Assembly: GCA_029532415.1 (NCBI GenBank) | Contig: JAQOTA010000001.1 | Location: 372,001-436,000 of the forward strand | Source: Marasmius tenuissimus | Lineage: Eukaryota; Basidiomycota; Agaricomycetes; Agaricales; Marasmiaceae | DNA: 64,000 bases | Direction: 5' to 3' | Shown: positions 1 through 12,281 of the stretch, in pieces | Position numbering within the stretch: the first letter of the stretch is position 1 | How the letters are laid out: every line of letters begins with the position of its first letter | Notes under the pieces: model-generated | The model's input: only the letters and a program-made list of their open reading frames with translations | The model's database searches: none | Told to the model about the DNA's origin: nothing | Translations under genes and position numbers: made by a program

Positions 1-119
1 TCTACATTTCTTATGGAATGTTGGAATACTTGTAGTAAATTTTAATACCCGTAAGTCTGGAGGAAGATGATAGGCCGTCATCAGTATGAAATGATAATAC
101 CAGGACCTGATAAGACGTA

Positions 120-270
120 TCAAGCTGACCGGGCTGATCAGACGCCGTCAGACTGAGCGGGATGGTCAGATACGGCCAGACTGAGCGTTATGGTAAGACA
201 CAGTCAGACTGACCGGGATAGTCAGATCCCACCAGCCTAATAGAGATGGTCAGCAACACTCAGGCTGATA
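120..270. repeat. Degenerate tandem repeat of about 30 bp
   Basis: Four to five imperfect units built on GTCAGACTGAGCGGGATGG follow each other, each starting near a GTCAGA or GGTCAG word. Similar CAGAC/GTCAG words recur at about 1890-2040 and 2150-2190, just before the first membrane-protein gene fragment. They may be subterminal repeats of an eroded transposon between about 100 and 2190, but no terminal repeat or target duplication could be established. Confidence 0.5.
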
Positions 271-2200
271 CATACAGATTATCCTCGTTCCATGACTACG
301 CCGGCTCGAGGACACTTCTACGTCTATGTGCGACATGTTGTAAAGCAACATTATTATTGATTTCAAGTAGCTAATCCATACAATACATCCATCTGCAAGT
401 ACCCTCGATGAGGCAGACACAACAGTGAACAAGTAGCCAGATGAGAAATCTAACGACAAAAATGTAGTACTAGATAATATAATGCCGAAAGCTGAATATC
501 CATAGTTGAAAGCAAACCTTGGTCTTAAACGATAGTCGACGGTGTCAGAGGTCATGCGACGGGGCCGGTCCCGGACAGCTAATAAATACTGCAAAATCAG
601 TACGGGGTTGAACTTGAGTGACCAGAGAGTACCAAACACAAACCTCGCGTGTCCTCTTCCATCAACACATCTACTATAACCTCGCTGGTGGCGACAATAC
701 AAGGAAACCAGAGGAAACTATGAATTTGAAAACGGGGAGTGACTGTATCAGTGCTCGAAAGAGAAAGCGCATATAGCTTACTTGTTGCTCACACTGGTGG
801 CTGAAATGTGGAATGTTGAAGACTAGACAGTGCGCTATCGTCATTAACGTGCAAATACCATGGACTGAGAGGATAAGGTCAACATACATGTAGAGACCGA
901 GTTTTCCCGGAGTGATCGCTGTGAGCCAGATGGAGGGACGGTAACGTTGGATAGTGTAGAGGGGAATGGTGAAAGAAGAAGCGGGTGGTGGCAAAGTATC
1001 GTCACGACAGACACTGAAGTATAGAGGGGGGAAGAGGGGGCAGAGAGGGAATGATGGGGGAGGGAAGAAAGAAACGTTGGTGCTAATTTCTGGAGGTGCT
1101 GGCCTTATATACGCAGCGAGGGTGGTCTGTGCGCAGATAATCGACGTTCGTCACAAAGATGTCATCGGATGTAGACGACGAGAAAGAAGACGCGATGTTG
1201 CGGGTTCTCCAGGCCCTAAACCGCCAGAGTTGGGAGGGAACCGACTTCATCTTGCATAATTGGGGTCTCGATTGCGCGCTTCTTTGAATTATCGATATCC
1301 TCAAGCTGATTTCTCCGCAAGCAGGTCTTTCTGATTGTTTTTTCTGCTGAATAGTGGACGCGTTGAGGCAAAGACCGGTACTTTGATGTGAGTACCTATA
1401 ATCCGTGGCTGAAAACTGTTGTTTTGGGAAGTTGACTACGCACCTGAGGCCAAGAGGAGCAGCACAACTGTCTCAAAATCTTGCAAATTTGTCTCCGTAT
1501 GGCTTGAGCTCATCAACGCGCTAATAATCCCTGGGTTTCAATCGATCACGTTGAGAAAATAGAAAAACAGAAACATACCGAACATATCGAGATCAAGCTC
1601 ACCGGGATTAAAGCTATTGGGTGTCTTTCGCGAATGCTTTGGAATGATAATCAAGATCGTCAATCTGGAGGATGTGACACAGGGGTGAAGGAGCATGGAG
1701 GCAGGAAGCAAGAGAGGCAAGGTTGACTATCAAGGCCACGTGCCGCCTTATGCCGCCGGCAAACAGAATTTGACTTGCCAGTGCATGAGCCGAATTGGGC
1801 AGCCTGACCCTCCGTGGTCATTACATGACGATTATATTATGATAGAGTAGACAGCCTGGGCATCTCTGGCAGGATACTGAGCAGCCATTGGACAGACGTT
1901 GCCTGTCTGACGCGTTCTGTCCAGACGCGACCAATCTTGGGCGCTCTGACCAGCGCCTGATTGTGTCATGATAAGATCAAGTAAAATCTTAATCCATCCT
2001 ATCAGCCACTGATCAACATCTTGTCAGTTCCTCTCAGGCTGCGAGCACCTCCTCACTCAACTTTCAGACTGTTGGTATGTTATAATTTCATGATCATAGA
2101 CTCAAATACTGTTTACAACTTTACATCAACATATCAGGGTGGGTCAGTCTATCATTGTCGGGTCACCACCGTCAGACACTGAGCAGACCATCCTGGGTTT
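271..2200. other. Stretch without a supportable gene
   Basis: No reading frame here has a plausible start, splice signals and recognisable protein together. The open frames (for example 250-702 minus, 674-994 minus, 966-1259 plus) are short and look random. The last 300 bases are rich in GTCAG/CAGAC words like those at the left edge. Confidence 0.5.
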
Positions 2201-2204
2201 GCTG

Positions 2205-2394
2205 GTGCGGTGGTATTCCGGTGATAATAACTGCCCTCGTTGAGGACTGTGCCTCCCTGACAGTAGCCAACGTTCCCGTGGTCGTTACTGCTCTCTTCCG
2301 GGTTGTCACAGATCACGACCAAAAGCCCGCTGCGGTTGGGTCTATAATATCAGCGGCTGTCCGATCTGCAGTCGGAAGGGGCGTATTGAGTTGA
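2205..2394 (+). pseudogene. Orphan last exon of a seven-helix membrane protein gene
   Basis: The frame GGIPVIITALVEDCASL to the stop at 2394 matches the last exon of the complete genes at 3026-4292 and 30088-31338, including the ending ISAAVRSAVGRGVLS. None of the six upstream exons can be found; the sequence before about 2205 is unrelated repeat-like DNA. The exon itself is still open. About 200 bases of 3' flank (2395-2600) also resemble the 3' flank of the complete gene (4293-4490), so the copy arose by DNA duplication that included downstream sequence, followed by loss or replacement of the 5' part. Confidence 0.75.
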
Positions 2395-2682
2395 CGTGGC
2401 GGGTCATCGGTCCCTAATCACCTTCATGTTTTGTAAATTGCATCATGTTACATTAACGGTTATAACTATTCCTTGTAATTCGCCCTCAAGGTGGTCTGAG
2501 CAATCGCGAGTCCACCATAGTTCAAGAAGATAGTCAGCATTCAAGTTCAGCCGTCCACTGAAGGCGTCGTATTCAATCATCATACTAGTAAGAGAGGTGT
2601 ATAATGTTACCATCACGGTAAGTCGGGACTAACTCACTTCTGGCGATTTCCAAACTCAATCTTACATCTCGCATGATGTTTG

Positions 2683-2888
2683 GTCTCCCTCGGTTACGCA
2701 ACGTACATTCCCACGACTGGCGGGATCCCGGTCATAATATCTGCCCTTCTTGGAGAATGCCTCCCTCACGGTAGCCACTGGTAGCCAACGTTCCCGCGTG
2801 GTCATTGCTACTCTCCTCTGTGCTATTGGGAATCACGACCAGAGGCCCGCTTTGGCCGAACTTGTATCAGGATTCAGCGGCTGTTCTG
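2683..2888 (+). pseudogene. Second degenerate last-exon copy of the seven-helix gene
   Basis: Reading from GTCTCCCTCGG gives VSLGYATYIPTTGGIPVIISAL, matching the start of the paralogues' last exon. Compared with the intact exon at 4081-4292 the copy has lost one base after GCCCTT. It also carries a roughly 10-base insertion that duplicates GGTAGCCACT and an extra base before GTGGTCATTGC, so the frame breaks and stops. The upstream exons are absent. It sits directly before the intact gene at 3026, in a partial tandem array. Confidence 0.7.
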
Positions 2889-3025
2889 GACGCGGCTATG
2901 TGGGGCCGCCTCAGGCCGGCCCACGGCCCCAAGCCCGTGCAACACTGGCCGCTTCATAAAACCACATCAGAGAAGTGAAGCAGGGTGTTGGCCAGCCATC
3001 AATTTTCCCCAATACTTGATACATT

Positions 3026-4292
3026 ATGATCAACGCCGGAAACCCTCTGCTACAGATTAAGAGTGAGTATTTCCTCCTATTGCTGACCGACAATCTAACT
3101 CACTGATACCTTCAAACAGTCACCGAGTCAGTGTGCGCATTCGTCGCGATATCTTCGACAATACATCGACTGTACATCCGAAGAGGGAGGTGGTGGATCG
3201 ACGATGTGAGTCTTACAGGTGTCAGTGTCAGTATCTCAAATACAATCATCATCGGCTGACTACCCTCCTCAACTCCCAATTTGGCCGACCCGGGACTCGT
3301 CTCATGGTGATCCGGAAATCGAAAACGATGGTATTCCCTAGGCTTGGGCACTGTTTGCCTTACTTGCACTTTTCACCCAGATAGTGTCCGTCTTCATGCA
3401 TGTTGAAAATCCTGGTGAGCAACCCATCACCATTCCGTGCTCCCCACTGAGGCCAAGGGATGTGTAAGACAATGTCTCAAAGTTGACTCGAGTGGCTGCC
3501 TATTACCTCATGGCTGTCAGCTTCTACTGCATAATCTGGTGATTCTCACAATGGCTCTGGGGACCCTCTCAATTTTTGTAGACTGATTCATTTCATCAGG
3601 GCATCAAGAATATCCATTATATACAGCATCATCCGAATCGACTTCAGTCCCTCACGTCAAAATATCTATGTTGGCACCTTATTCGTATATTTCATCACTG
3701 CCATTATTATGATCGCTCAACTCTTTTGGGTGTGCGAGTCAGACCTCGGATGGAAGGACGCACAAAGTCCACAGTGCCACCACACGATACAGGTCGCCGT
3801 TTGCCAATTGATCAGCAAGTTCTTCGAGATTTACGCTCATTCTTCTTCTGACTAATTTATTCCTATTATTAAACAGCCGACATTCTTGCGGATTCCTTCT
3901 TGCTCTTCGCCCCCCTGCGAGTACTCATGTATTTGAAGGATAAAACAGTCCGGAGAAAACTCATGATCATCTACTCGACCTGTCTCATAACCACAATCGT
4001 AAGTATCTCAGATCAAATCACCTCACATACGCAAGCTGACCGGAGACCTTTCGTGGGTATCATGTGGTAGGTATCGCTCGTACACGCAGTTTTGACTTTC
4101 ACTACCGGGGGGAGTCCGATGATAATATCTGCCCTTGTCGAGGACTGCGCCTCCCTGACGGTAGCTAACGTTCCCGTGGTCATCGCTTCTCTCTTCCGGG
4201 TTGCCGCAGATCCCGACCGAAAACCTGCTACGGCTGGGTCCATCATATCTGCGGCTGTGCAATCTGCAACCAGGAGGGGCTTACTGAATTGA
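3026..4292 (+). CDS. Seven-helix fungal membrane protein, copy 1
   Basis: Seven exons give a protein of about 300 residues that crosses the membrane about seven times. Exon 1 starts MINAGNPLLQIK. Conserved blocks follow in order: TESVCAFVAISSTIHRLYIRRG, then HVENP, SKLTRVAAYYLMAVSFYCIIW, a LFWVCESDLGWKD loop, ADILADSFLLFAPLRVL and TTGGSPMIISALVEDCASL. The C-terminal half resembles the fungal rhodopsin/Pth11-like group (a charged loop after a helix, then a helix with an acidic residue and many small residues), but that assignment is tentative. The start is the first ATG, 12 codons before the first intron, as in the two paralogues. The fifth intron begins GCAAGT rather than GT; the paralogues have GTGAGT there, so this is a GC-AG intron. 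Paralogues lie at 12775-14178 and 30088-31338, and broken copies lie just upstream. The ligand is unknown. Confidence 0.8.
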
Positions 4293-4516
4293 TGTGGTCG
4301 GTCATCGGTCACTATCTGTCTTCGTATCTTGTAAATTGCATTGAGTTATAACAACTTGTATAACACTTCCTGGTGAAAGGCCCTCCGAACGGTATAAATA
4401 ACGAGTGGGTCATAGTTGAGCAGATAGCCAGCATTGAAGTCTCAACGATCAAAGGCCTCGCGTTCAATCATCATACTAACGAGAGGTGTGGGATTTAGCT
4501 TCTGCCAGTCATCGAG

Positions 4517-7500
4517 TTATATGAATGGAAGACCCACCATCAACACCATCGATCCCGGCCAGGGAGATGTGGTACCATATGGCGTGAGATACACTGGAAT
4601 CGGTGTCTCGTTCACAACTTTCTTGAACCCCAGGAGCTTCCCATCGTTTCCCGGTGCGCGACGGACATTTTTCAAGCTGAAAACAACCTTGACAATCTCC
4701 GTGATGGTTTGCTCGGAGTAAGTAGTGCCGGGGCATTTATGGAAGCCGGTGCCGTTGTAACAGTATGATGATTCAGGACGAGTTGGGTCCACTTTAGTTG
4801 GGTCGGGGAAGTCAGCTGGCTGTTGGGATACGTTCAGCGTCACAACAGGAGGAGAGATAGAATACAAATTGTCGACTCACGTTCATGTGAGCATTGGCAA
4901 AGCTAGCGTATAGCCGATCTCCTTTCTTCGCTTCCAGATTTGGAAGATCATCTCCTTGAGGGATTGAACCGTCAGAGAGGACCTCTCGGTACAGTCCCGG
5001 AACCTGTGGGCTAAGCCCTACAGTCCGCGCGTGAGTTGTAGAGTCTCCAGTGGAGGCGTGTCAAGATATGACGTACTCATCCCTTCTCTGGTGTAACCCT
5101 GAAGTAGTTCCAAGCTGGCTGTATCGCTTAGCGGGGCCTTTGCGAGTTCAATCATCTTCTCCCTTTCTTGGGCTCTTTCGTCATCTAGGTAGAAGGCAAT
5201 TACTTGGACAGCAGCTAAGTCGCGTTGGGGTTAGGCGATGCGTCGAACAATCAAAACAAAAAGATATTACCTTGAGCGTAATCCACGGATGAGCCCACAG
5301 CCAAGCCGATAATTATGGAGATAAGTTCATTGATTGGACGATTGGTGGAAGCAAGGCGCTTCATGAAGTCAGCACAGGGCTTGTGGTCGATTACGCTCTC
5401 GACCGCACTATGTACAGTCGAGACGATGCCGAGTAGCGCATTCTGAAGTTCGGAATATTTGGCGTTAGCGCTTTCTTAATAAGACGTAGTTCTCATAGCC
5501 CATACCGTAGCACGAGCACTCTTGGGCGCACAATCAATAATCGACTTCGCTATCATGGCTGTCATTACTCCGCCTGCTTGCAAAGCCTTCGAACGTAATG
5601 CAAACAAGTGTTCGTTGTCTTCAAATGTGAGGAAAATGAGGCTTGGTTGCAACTTTAGTTGGAATCTTGACCTGTGGATGCGAAAAACCTTACGTGTACT
5701 GAGAGAAGGTCGTTAGGGCGCCGGGAAATGATAAAAGCTCGAGCTTGAACTCACCAACAATTCGAACATCTCCCAAACCTCTTGCTCCGTATACATTCCT
5801 CTTGGGTTGTCTTCAGTTTTCATATCAACACCGCACTAGTATAACTGTTAGTGCTCGAGGAGAAAGGAGGATTGGACTAACAAACGCACGAGACGATCTG
5901 CAGCCCAGTGCAAGGACATGTTATTCACCACATCCGTCACGATATCCACGTATTTCCCGGGAACATCCGGGAATGTATACGATCTCTCGGCAATCCGTTC
6001 TTTGATACCTTCCCGGTAGTACTTTCGGTATTCGTCTAGGGAGTTCCTTGTCGGGAAGAGTGCGTGAAGTGCCTGACCAAATCATGAGCATTCAACTTGG
6101 GATCGGGATTCTGTGAAGCAAACGGGATCATACCAAACTGCGATCAGGATCATGCCTGCAGTGGATTACGAAGAAACCCCTTTAGACCAAAATAGACTGA
6201 AACTGGTGAGTAACTCACTTCGCGGGATCATCAAAGCCCAACATGTTCCCGTAGTCACTTTCCGACCCCTTCAAGTCATAGATGACGGAGAACTGAGCGG
6301 GTTGATCAAAGACGTACTTGATCCCTTTGAATGTATTCAGGACCTTGACTTTAGGTGCAGGTTGGGGACGGTCAAAGCTATACTGTGCGGCTACCCCTAG
6401 CCGTGTCAACGAATCCTTCATCTTTGAAGGTGTAAAGAAGGGGAAGCATCCATATACCGAGTTCTATGCAGCTCGACGTGAGTAAGAGGCGGAACAGAGA
6501 AAGGGCGTCGTACATGAGGATAGTGGCGAGGTAGATGACGCATTAGGAGCTTGGGCACTTGAAGCAGGCAAGAATAGAATTAGTTGCGCTCGTTAAAACT
6601 TCGGGAAGTGAGTTCAACTCACTCTCTCCACCGAAACCCCCGTTGTTGGGGTCCCTGAGACAGTCTTGATAGCCCCAGGTCGTTAAATTAGCAGCTGGTC
6701 AATATAGGCGTAGGAGTCAGCACGTCAACCATTGAGCCTGCGAGTCAACTTACGAGTGAATGCCGTGGTAAAGAACCTATCTCCTCGAACAAGGGCGATG
6801 GCATCACTCAGCACGGCTCTTGTGGTCTACACGACCCAGTAAGAAGTAGGTAATGCGAGTAAATGATTGAGACCGACAGTGTAACCACAAGCGAAACGAG
6901 AACCCTCCGCAAGAGGCATGGTAGATTCGCATTGGAGCCCAGTCTGACACCAAAAAATTAGCGAATAATCTGTTGACGGGTCTGATGTTTGCACGTACAT
7001 AGAGTTCAAGATTATCGACATGCTTGTAAAGTCGACGGGCTGTATTCTTTGAACGTGGTTCAATTCGTTTCAAGGCCGAAAGGGGTCATAATTGAAGCTT
7101 ACAGCGATTTCGGGGTCTGGATTCCATTCCTCGAATGTTTCGAACTCTGTGAAGTTTTCAGTTTGGCGGCATCTCCTCAAGCGACCAAAAATACTCACCT
7201 TTGAGACCCAACCATTTCCTCATCTCATTCATTGTGCATAGTCCCCATTGTCTCGCTTGCATGATACCCATTACTTCGACTATTTTCATCGATTCAGGTG
7301 TGCCTCGAGCGCCAAATCGACAAGCAGGATCTTCCGTTGCATCTTGGAGAATCTTGGCGAGATCGTCGTCAGAAAACCTTCCGTCCTGCCCTCTCTTCAT
7401 TCTGGTGAATTCTTCAGTTGAACAAGCGGTACGGTGCGTCTAATGATAAATAGGGAGCATACCCGGCGAATACTCGTTTGCTAGGATCTGAGTCGATCTG

Positions 7501-9360
7501 AGACAGTGTTTTGAGGAAGCCCGGTCCGAATTCGGGAACGGTTATTTTTTCGGGGGGTTTATTGAACGTCTCCGTCAACATGCCGCTCATCCATTTTTCG
7601 TCATGAACGGAAGTCGTAGCGTGCCACTACAGTGACATTACGGGTCAATTTTGGTAGATCGTGATGGGTTGAACAGCGCCTTACCCGATACAAAATATTG
7701 AACTCTACGCTGCAATGGTTTCCCTCCCCACGGCCAACCGTAACTCCGTCGTTGTCTCTGATTGGCTATGCATACGAGCGGATAAAGTAAAAAAAGTCGC
7801 AAGATAAGTCGTCGTAGGGAAAAACTCACGTCGAAAGGGTTCATTTTCCAGCCTCCTCCTTCGGAAAGACCAAGGAAACCCGCAACATAATCGCCCATGA
7901 TTAGACCCATGAAATGCCCGCAGCTATGACGGGAGAATTAGGCACCCAGCGTAGGAGGAAAATATATAGGCCAACATACTTTATCAGTCGAGCTGTTTGG
8001 AAAATCTCTTCGTCTTGTTTCGCTCGAGCTACTGGATCTTCGGGAGGTGGATCAACCCAACGGCCTCTCTCATTAATCTTGAGTATCGTATCGGCAACAT
8101 ACTGGAAACAAAGTTCGTTTAGCTCTGCTTGAAACGCGATCAGAGCCATACATACATTGTGGTTTCTTGAAAGGATAACAAGTATGGCACTGGCACATGG
8201 CGGCAGGAAAAGCAATCGCTCTTCGGAGAACGTATCTGGATAGAGGTGTCCCCGACCAGCTTCTTTGTCGCGAACCTTATCTTGAGTTTCCTGATCTGTA
8301 GACGAACGGGGAGTTAATAAGCAGCCAAGGAAGAACAGGCACGAAACCAACCGATGCCATACAGTGAGCTCAGGTCGAGGTAAGAGCTTGTGTCGTTTTG
8401 CATCCAGTCTTTCATGTTGGTACGAAAGAGACTGTGAGTCACGAGCGAAGCGAAAGCAAATGTGAAGCTTGAATTGCCGTTGGGATGTGGGGTTGCCTAA
8501 GTGCCGGCGTAAGCATCACTGTATCTCAATGCAGGGAAGACTTCACCTTTCGGCGTTTTAGCAGAGTCTCGAACACCAAACCAGGATCGGGAAGAGCGCT
8601 GGGAGAAATGCACCATTTTCCCTGTACACTTCTTGCATAGGGGGTTCTTGCTCGCCCGAGTTCTGGGAGTTGAAGATTGTTAGACCCTCCATCTGCTTGT
8701 CGGAACGAGTAGGTTGGGCCAAGTAAAGCTGCAGTAGGCTGAGGTGCGGGTCGGGTGAGTCATAAAAAGACATTCATGAGTGTTCTGACAACTGACGTGG
8801 GGAATGGTGTTATACATCATGGAGATAGTTGCATCGGACATCTTTTTGGAGATGTTACTGTCTGGATGTAGCCGGGAAAGTAATGTCAACCCGGCGTTGA
8901 ACTAATGTAAAGGTACTGATTGAAGTAGCGGCAAATGAGGTTCTGTAAACACGTACTGCTCCCTTACGGTCGTCAACGCCGTCAGGGTGGATAACCGTGT
9001 CGAGGAAAGCATCCTGCGAGATGTCTATAGATAGGCGAACAGTCCCAAATTTGAGTCAGACGCACCACCACTCGAGGATCAGGGCTGACAGGCCCCTTAG
9101 ATACTTGAGCCTGAATCTGATCCAAACATACAGGTTAGCCCACGAGAGCCCACGGTCTATCATATTGAAGTGACAGGGAAACGCACTCTGTGAATAACGT
9201 TTGTCACCGCCGAGTGTCCTCGAGATTCGCCAGAACCGGTTGACTGAGACGACACCTTGATGTCGTATTGCCCGTCTGGAGCTGCTGGAGGTGGTCGTGC
9301 CTTGAGGTAAACCGCGTCCGCCCCCAATGAGAAGGCTTTAAGAGGTGTGATACTTGCCAT
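4517..9360 (-). CDS. ppo: Psi-factor-producing oxygenase: heme dioxygenase-P450 fusion
   Basis: A many-exon gene for a protein of over 1000 residues. The N-terminal half is an animal-peroxidase-type fatty-acid dioxygenase. It shows LGPTYSFRQADGGSNNL, SSLYGI, the distal His in LINCGHFMG (near 7915), and VEFNILYR followed after an intron by WHATTS (7570-7700), which holds the catalytic Tyr and proximal His. The C-terminal half is a P450-like domain ending with the heme-thiolate motif NGTGFHKCPG (near 4730). Ppo enzymes oxygenate linoleic or oleic acid to a hydroperoxide in the first domain and isomerise it in the second, giving oxylipin signals (psi factors) that control sporulation and secondary metabolism. 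In the region of the I helix I read GSSVDYAQ (near 5280), where 5,8- and 7,8-diol synthases have Asn-x-x-Gln; here Asp appears to replace Asn. The start ATG at 9360 gives MASITPLKAF. The gene is divergent from the DUF2235 hydrolase. Some exon borders in the middle are uncertain. Confidence 0.9.
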
Positions 9361-10033
9361 TCTTTGGAACGACGATTATCAAGGCTCGTTGGCTCTGGAT
9401 TTATATCCACTCTAGCTGTTTACCTACTCTATTACATCACGAGTTCGAGGGAAATCCAAAGAAAAGTTTCGAAGAAAAGGGAACCGACGATCGAATGACA
9501 GGTCTAGTATGACCTTCGGTGGCACAGTGGGACTTAATTGAACTTGTACCTTCATTAAGTTCGGATTAATTTCGCCAGAGCTTTGCGCAGTTTGATAGGA
9601 GATGTGGAACTGCAAAGCTGCTAAGAGTTTTATTATAGCGTGGCTGAGAGAAATACGCCAGTAAGAAGTAAGATGGACACTTGGAATGGCTTGGTGGTGG
9701 GAAAACCGAAAGCTCCATGCGGTTTATGTAAGCCCCAAACAGGTAAAAGCTTGCCGGGGCCCGGCGCACGCCCCACGAGCAACCTCTCTTCCTCAAACTG
9801 CCGTCTCAGCCCAATTAGCGAAAATCTGACGAGAACCACGGAGGCGAGAGACCAAGCCTTTCAAGAAGGAACCGCTGTATTCAAGATGTTGACGTGTAGC
9901 TCGCACTTACATATCTCGAACCCTCAAATGACCTCCCCAGGGTTCCATATATCAATGGGCGTTCGGATCCCGCACGATAGCCCGAGGGTACTTAAGTTCA
10001 AGCTAGCCAAGTCACTCTTCGCCGCGTCTTGCT
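9361..10033. promoter_or_regulatory. Shared intergenic region between ppo and the DUF2235 gene
   Basis: This 673-bp stretch separates two divergent start codons, so it must hold the promoters of both genes unless one has distal control. About 9835-9985 is a copy of a dispersed repeat also present at 34965-35115. No clear TATA box was found for either gene. Open frames crossing it (9566-9839 minus, 9640-10188 plus) do not resemble any protein. Confidence 0.45.
9835..9985 (-). repeat. Dispersed repeat family, copy A (fragment)
   Basis: The sequence matches 34965-35115 base by base over most of its length, for example AGCTCGCACTTACA, TGACCTCCC and ATGGGCGTTCGG. Read on the minus strand both copies share a peptide pattern (RTPIDxW, EVI, CKCELHV, LNTA), but copy A has an in-frame TGA after EVI. 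It corresponds to the C-terminal part of the 222-codon frame of copy B. It lies within the ppo/DUF2235 intergenic region. Confidence 0.6.
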
Positions 10034-12281
10034 ATGGACCAGATCCCACACGAAAGGACGCAAACCACCGATACACTTGTGGAGATACCGGAGTCACCAA
10101 GTCACTCCCCAGGACCTTCATCAGCTTCTTCAGGCGAGAAAATCATTCCACCGGAGCACCCATATCGAACCTTGGTTCTATGTTTTGACGGTACAGGTGA
10201 CCAGTAAGTACATTCAGTTCGAGTTTCAGGCCGTTTGACACCATATCTCTACTGCTAGGTTCGACGCCGACGTTCGTATCCATCATAAACATGCAACTTG
10301 GACACGTCCCTGAACTCTCCTTTACAGAACTCCAACATCGTCGAATTCTTCAAGTTACTAAAGAAGGATGATCGTTCAAAACAGATGGTCTACTACCAGG
10401 TACGCTAGGGTGAACGATCGCCCAATAGGCCTCTCATTATAATCTCTCAGGCTGGGATTGGCACCTATACGACCCCTGAGATTGCCACTCCCCTCATGGC
10501 TAAGATATCAAAGGTGCGTTTGATTACAACGCCGCGTAAGTACAAATACTGACTCCAGCGGGGGGCTAGAGCCTTGACGAAGCGGTTGCTTGGAACCTCA
10601 ATGCGCATGTTATGGGTAAGGCTAAGTTTATCTCCTTACTTTTCCCCCTGCAGACTCTTACTCCTCGTCATCCAGATGGATATGAATTCTTAATGCAAAA
10701 CTGTATGTTCTCTTTTGACCTTCACAAGGTGGCCTTCTGACTTCTATCCAGATACATCTGGTGACCGAATCTGCATATTTGGTTTCTCGAGAGGTGCCTA
10801 CACGGCTCGGAGGTGAGTCGTCCATACTCCAAAGGTGCGAGGGAGTACCCTAACAATAACTATCATCCAGTCTCGCGGGCATGATACACAAAGTAGGAAT
10901 TCTCAAGGCTATTCAAGACTAATCCTGACGGACATTTCCACTACATAGGTTGGAATTCTCCCTGCATGTAATCATCAACAGGTCCCTTTCGCGTACAAGA
11001 TGTTTACTCGTGGGGATGAAGTCGGATGGCAACAGTCTAACGCCTTCAAGAAGGCTTTCTCTATCGATGCCGATATCGAGTTCATCGGTGTGTGGTAAGT
11101 GACCTGTCTTTGCTACTTCGCGGCCCAATACTACGCCACATCCGCCACTTTTTGGGCCCTTGTTGTATCCGAAGCTAATCTCCGTTACGTCATGCTTCAG
11201 GGACACCGTAAATTCAGTCGGCTTGATTCCGAGGCGACTCCCATTCACCACCTCCAATAACATCGTCCGTACATTCCGCCACGCTATCTCACTCGACGAA
11301 AGACGGGCCAAGTTCAAAGCCAACCTGTGGAATCGACCAAACGACGCCGAGTCCAGATTAGGTTTGGCGCATAAAAACCACCACCACGCCGTAGGCGAAC
11401 ACTGCGACGAACCGATCAACAAGAACGTCGGCCACCGAGGGCCTCGTAAGATGAACCCCCTTCGGGCTCTTGAGAGGAAGTATTCGAAGGATCATGACCT
11501 TCCGACGGATGTAGAAGAGGTAAGTTCCTCTTTAAGCTCTTTGCGCGAAGTCTAACGTATAATCTACTCGCTAGGTTTGGTTCGCAGGGTGCCACTGTGG
11601 TAAGGATTCTTGACATTATGCGTCATCTATTTCTTTTGAGCTCACTAACGCTGCGATTAAGACGTTGGAGGAGGGTCTGTTACCAACGACACGAAGACAA
11701 ACCTCGCTAGAATCCCTCTCCGATGGATGATCCGCGAATGTTTCAAGACCGATACCGGTATCATGTTCCACTCTGACCTCCTCGAAGAGCTCGGTTTAGA
11801 TCCCAACTCCCTTTATCCCGAGGTTCTCCCTCGTCCACCCGCTCTTCCTATTACCCCTCAGCATCGCATCCAGAGAATTCCAACCTCCTCTTCGGCTTTA
11901 CAATCTACCAAGGACATGGCTCTGCAGAATTACTCAGCAGGAGACGTAAACGCGACGGCAGTCGTCACCCGTCGCCAAACCGAAGAAGAACTCGAGCTCG
12001 CAGATGCTCTCTCGCCCATCTACGATCAGCTGTCACTCAAGTGGTTCTGGTGGATCCTCGAACTCTTCCCTATTCGTATGCGTTATCAGCGGGGCGATAA
12101 TTCATGGGCCAGATATTTCGGTTTCAACATGGGACGAGGAAGGTTTATCCCAAAGCAGAAGACGAGAGGTGTTAAGGTGCACAGGAGCGTGAGGATGAGG
12201 ATGGATGCTCAATATGAAAACGGGACGAGATACATCCCGAAAGCCAGCTTCGATGAGAGGTACACGACGTGGGTTGATTGA
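10034..12281 (+). CDS. DUF2235 alpha/beta hydrolase (Tle1-like phospholipase fold)
   Basis: About ten exons encode a DUF2235 protein. Motifs in order are LVLCFDGTGDQFDADNSN at the N terminus, YYQAGIGTYT, the nucleophile elbow ICIFGFSRGAYTARSLAG (catalytic Ser in GFSRG), FIGVWDTVNSVG, and WFAGCHCDVGGGS carrying the likely catalytic His and Asp. The family is related to bacterial type VI effector phospholipases of the Tle1 group, so ester hydrolysis of phospholipids or acylglycerols is plausible but unproven here. The start at 10034 (MDQIPHERTQ) puts about 46 residues before the conserved FDGTGD and is the only in-frame ATG near it. The first donor is CCA/GTAAGT at 10203. There is no signal peptide, so the protein is probably cytosolic. 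It is divergent from the fatty-acid oxygenase and could supply its substrate. Confidence 0.85.

Noticed and set aside
9640..10188. 182-codon plus frame before the DUF2235 gene
   Set aside because: It runs through a repeat and overlaps the first DUF2235 exon in another frame; no ATG-proximal motif or domain.
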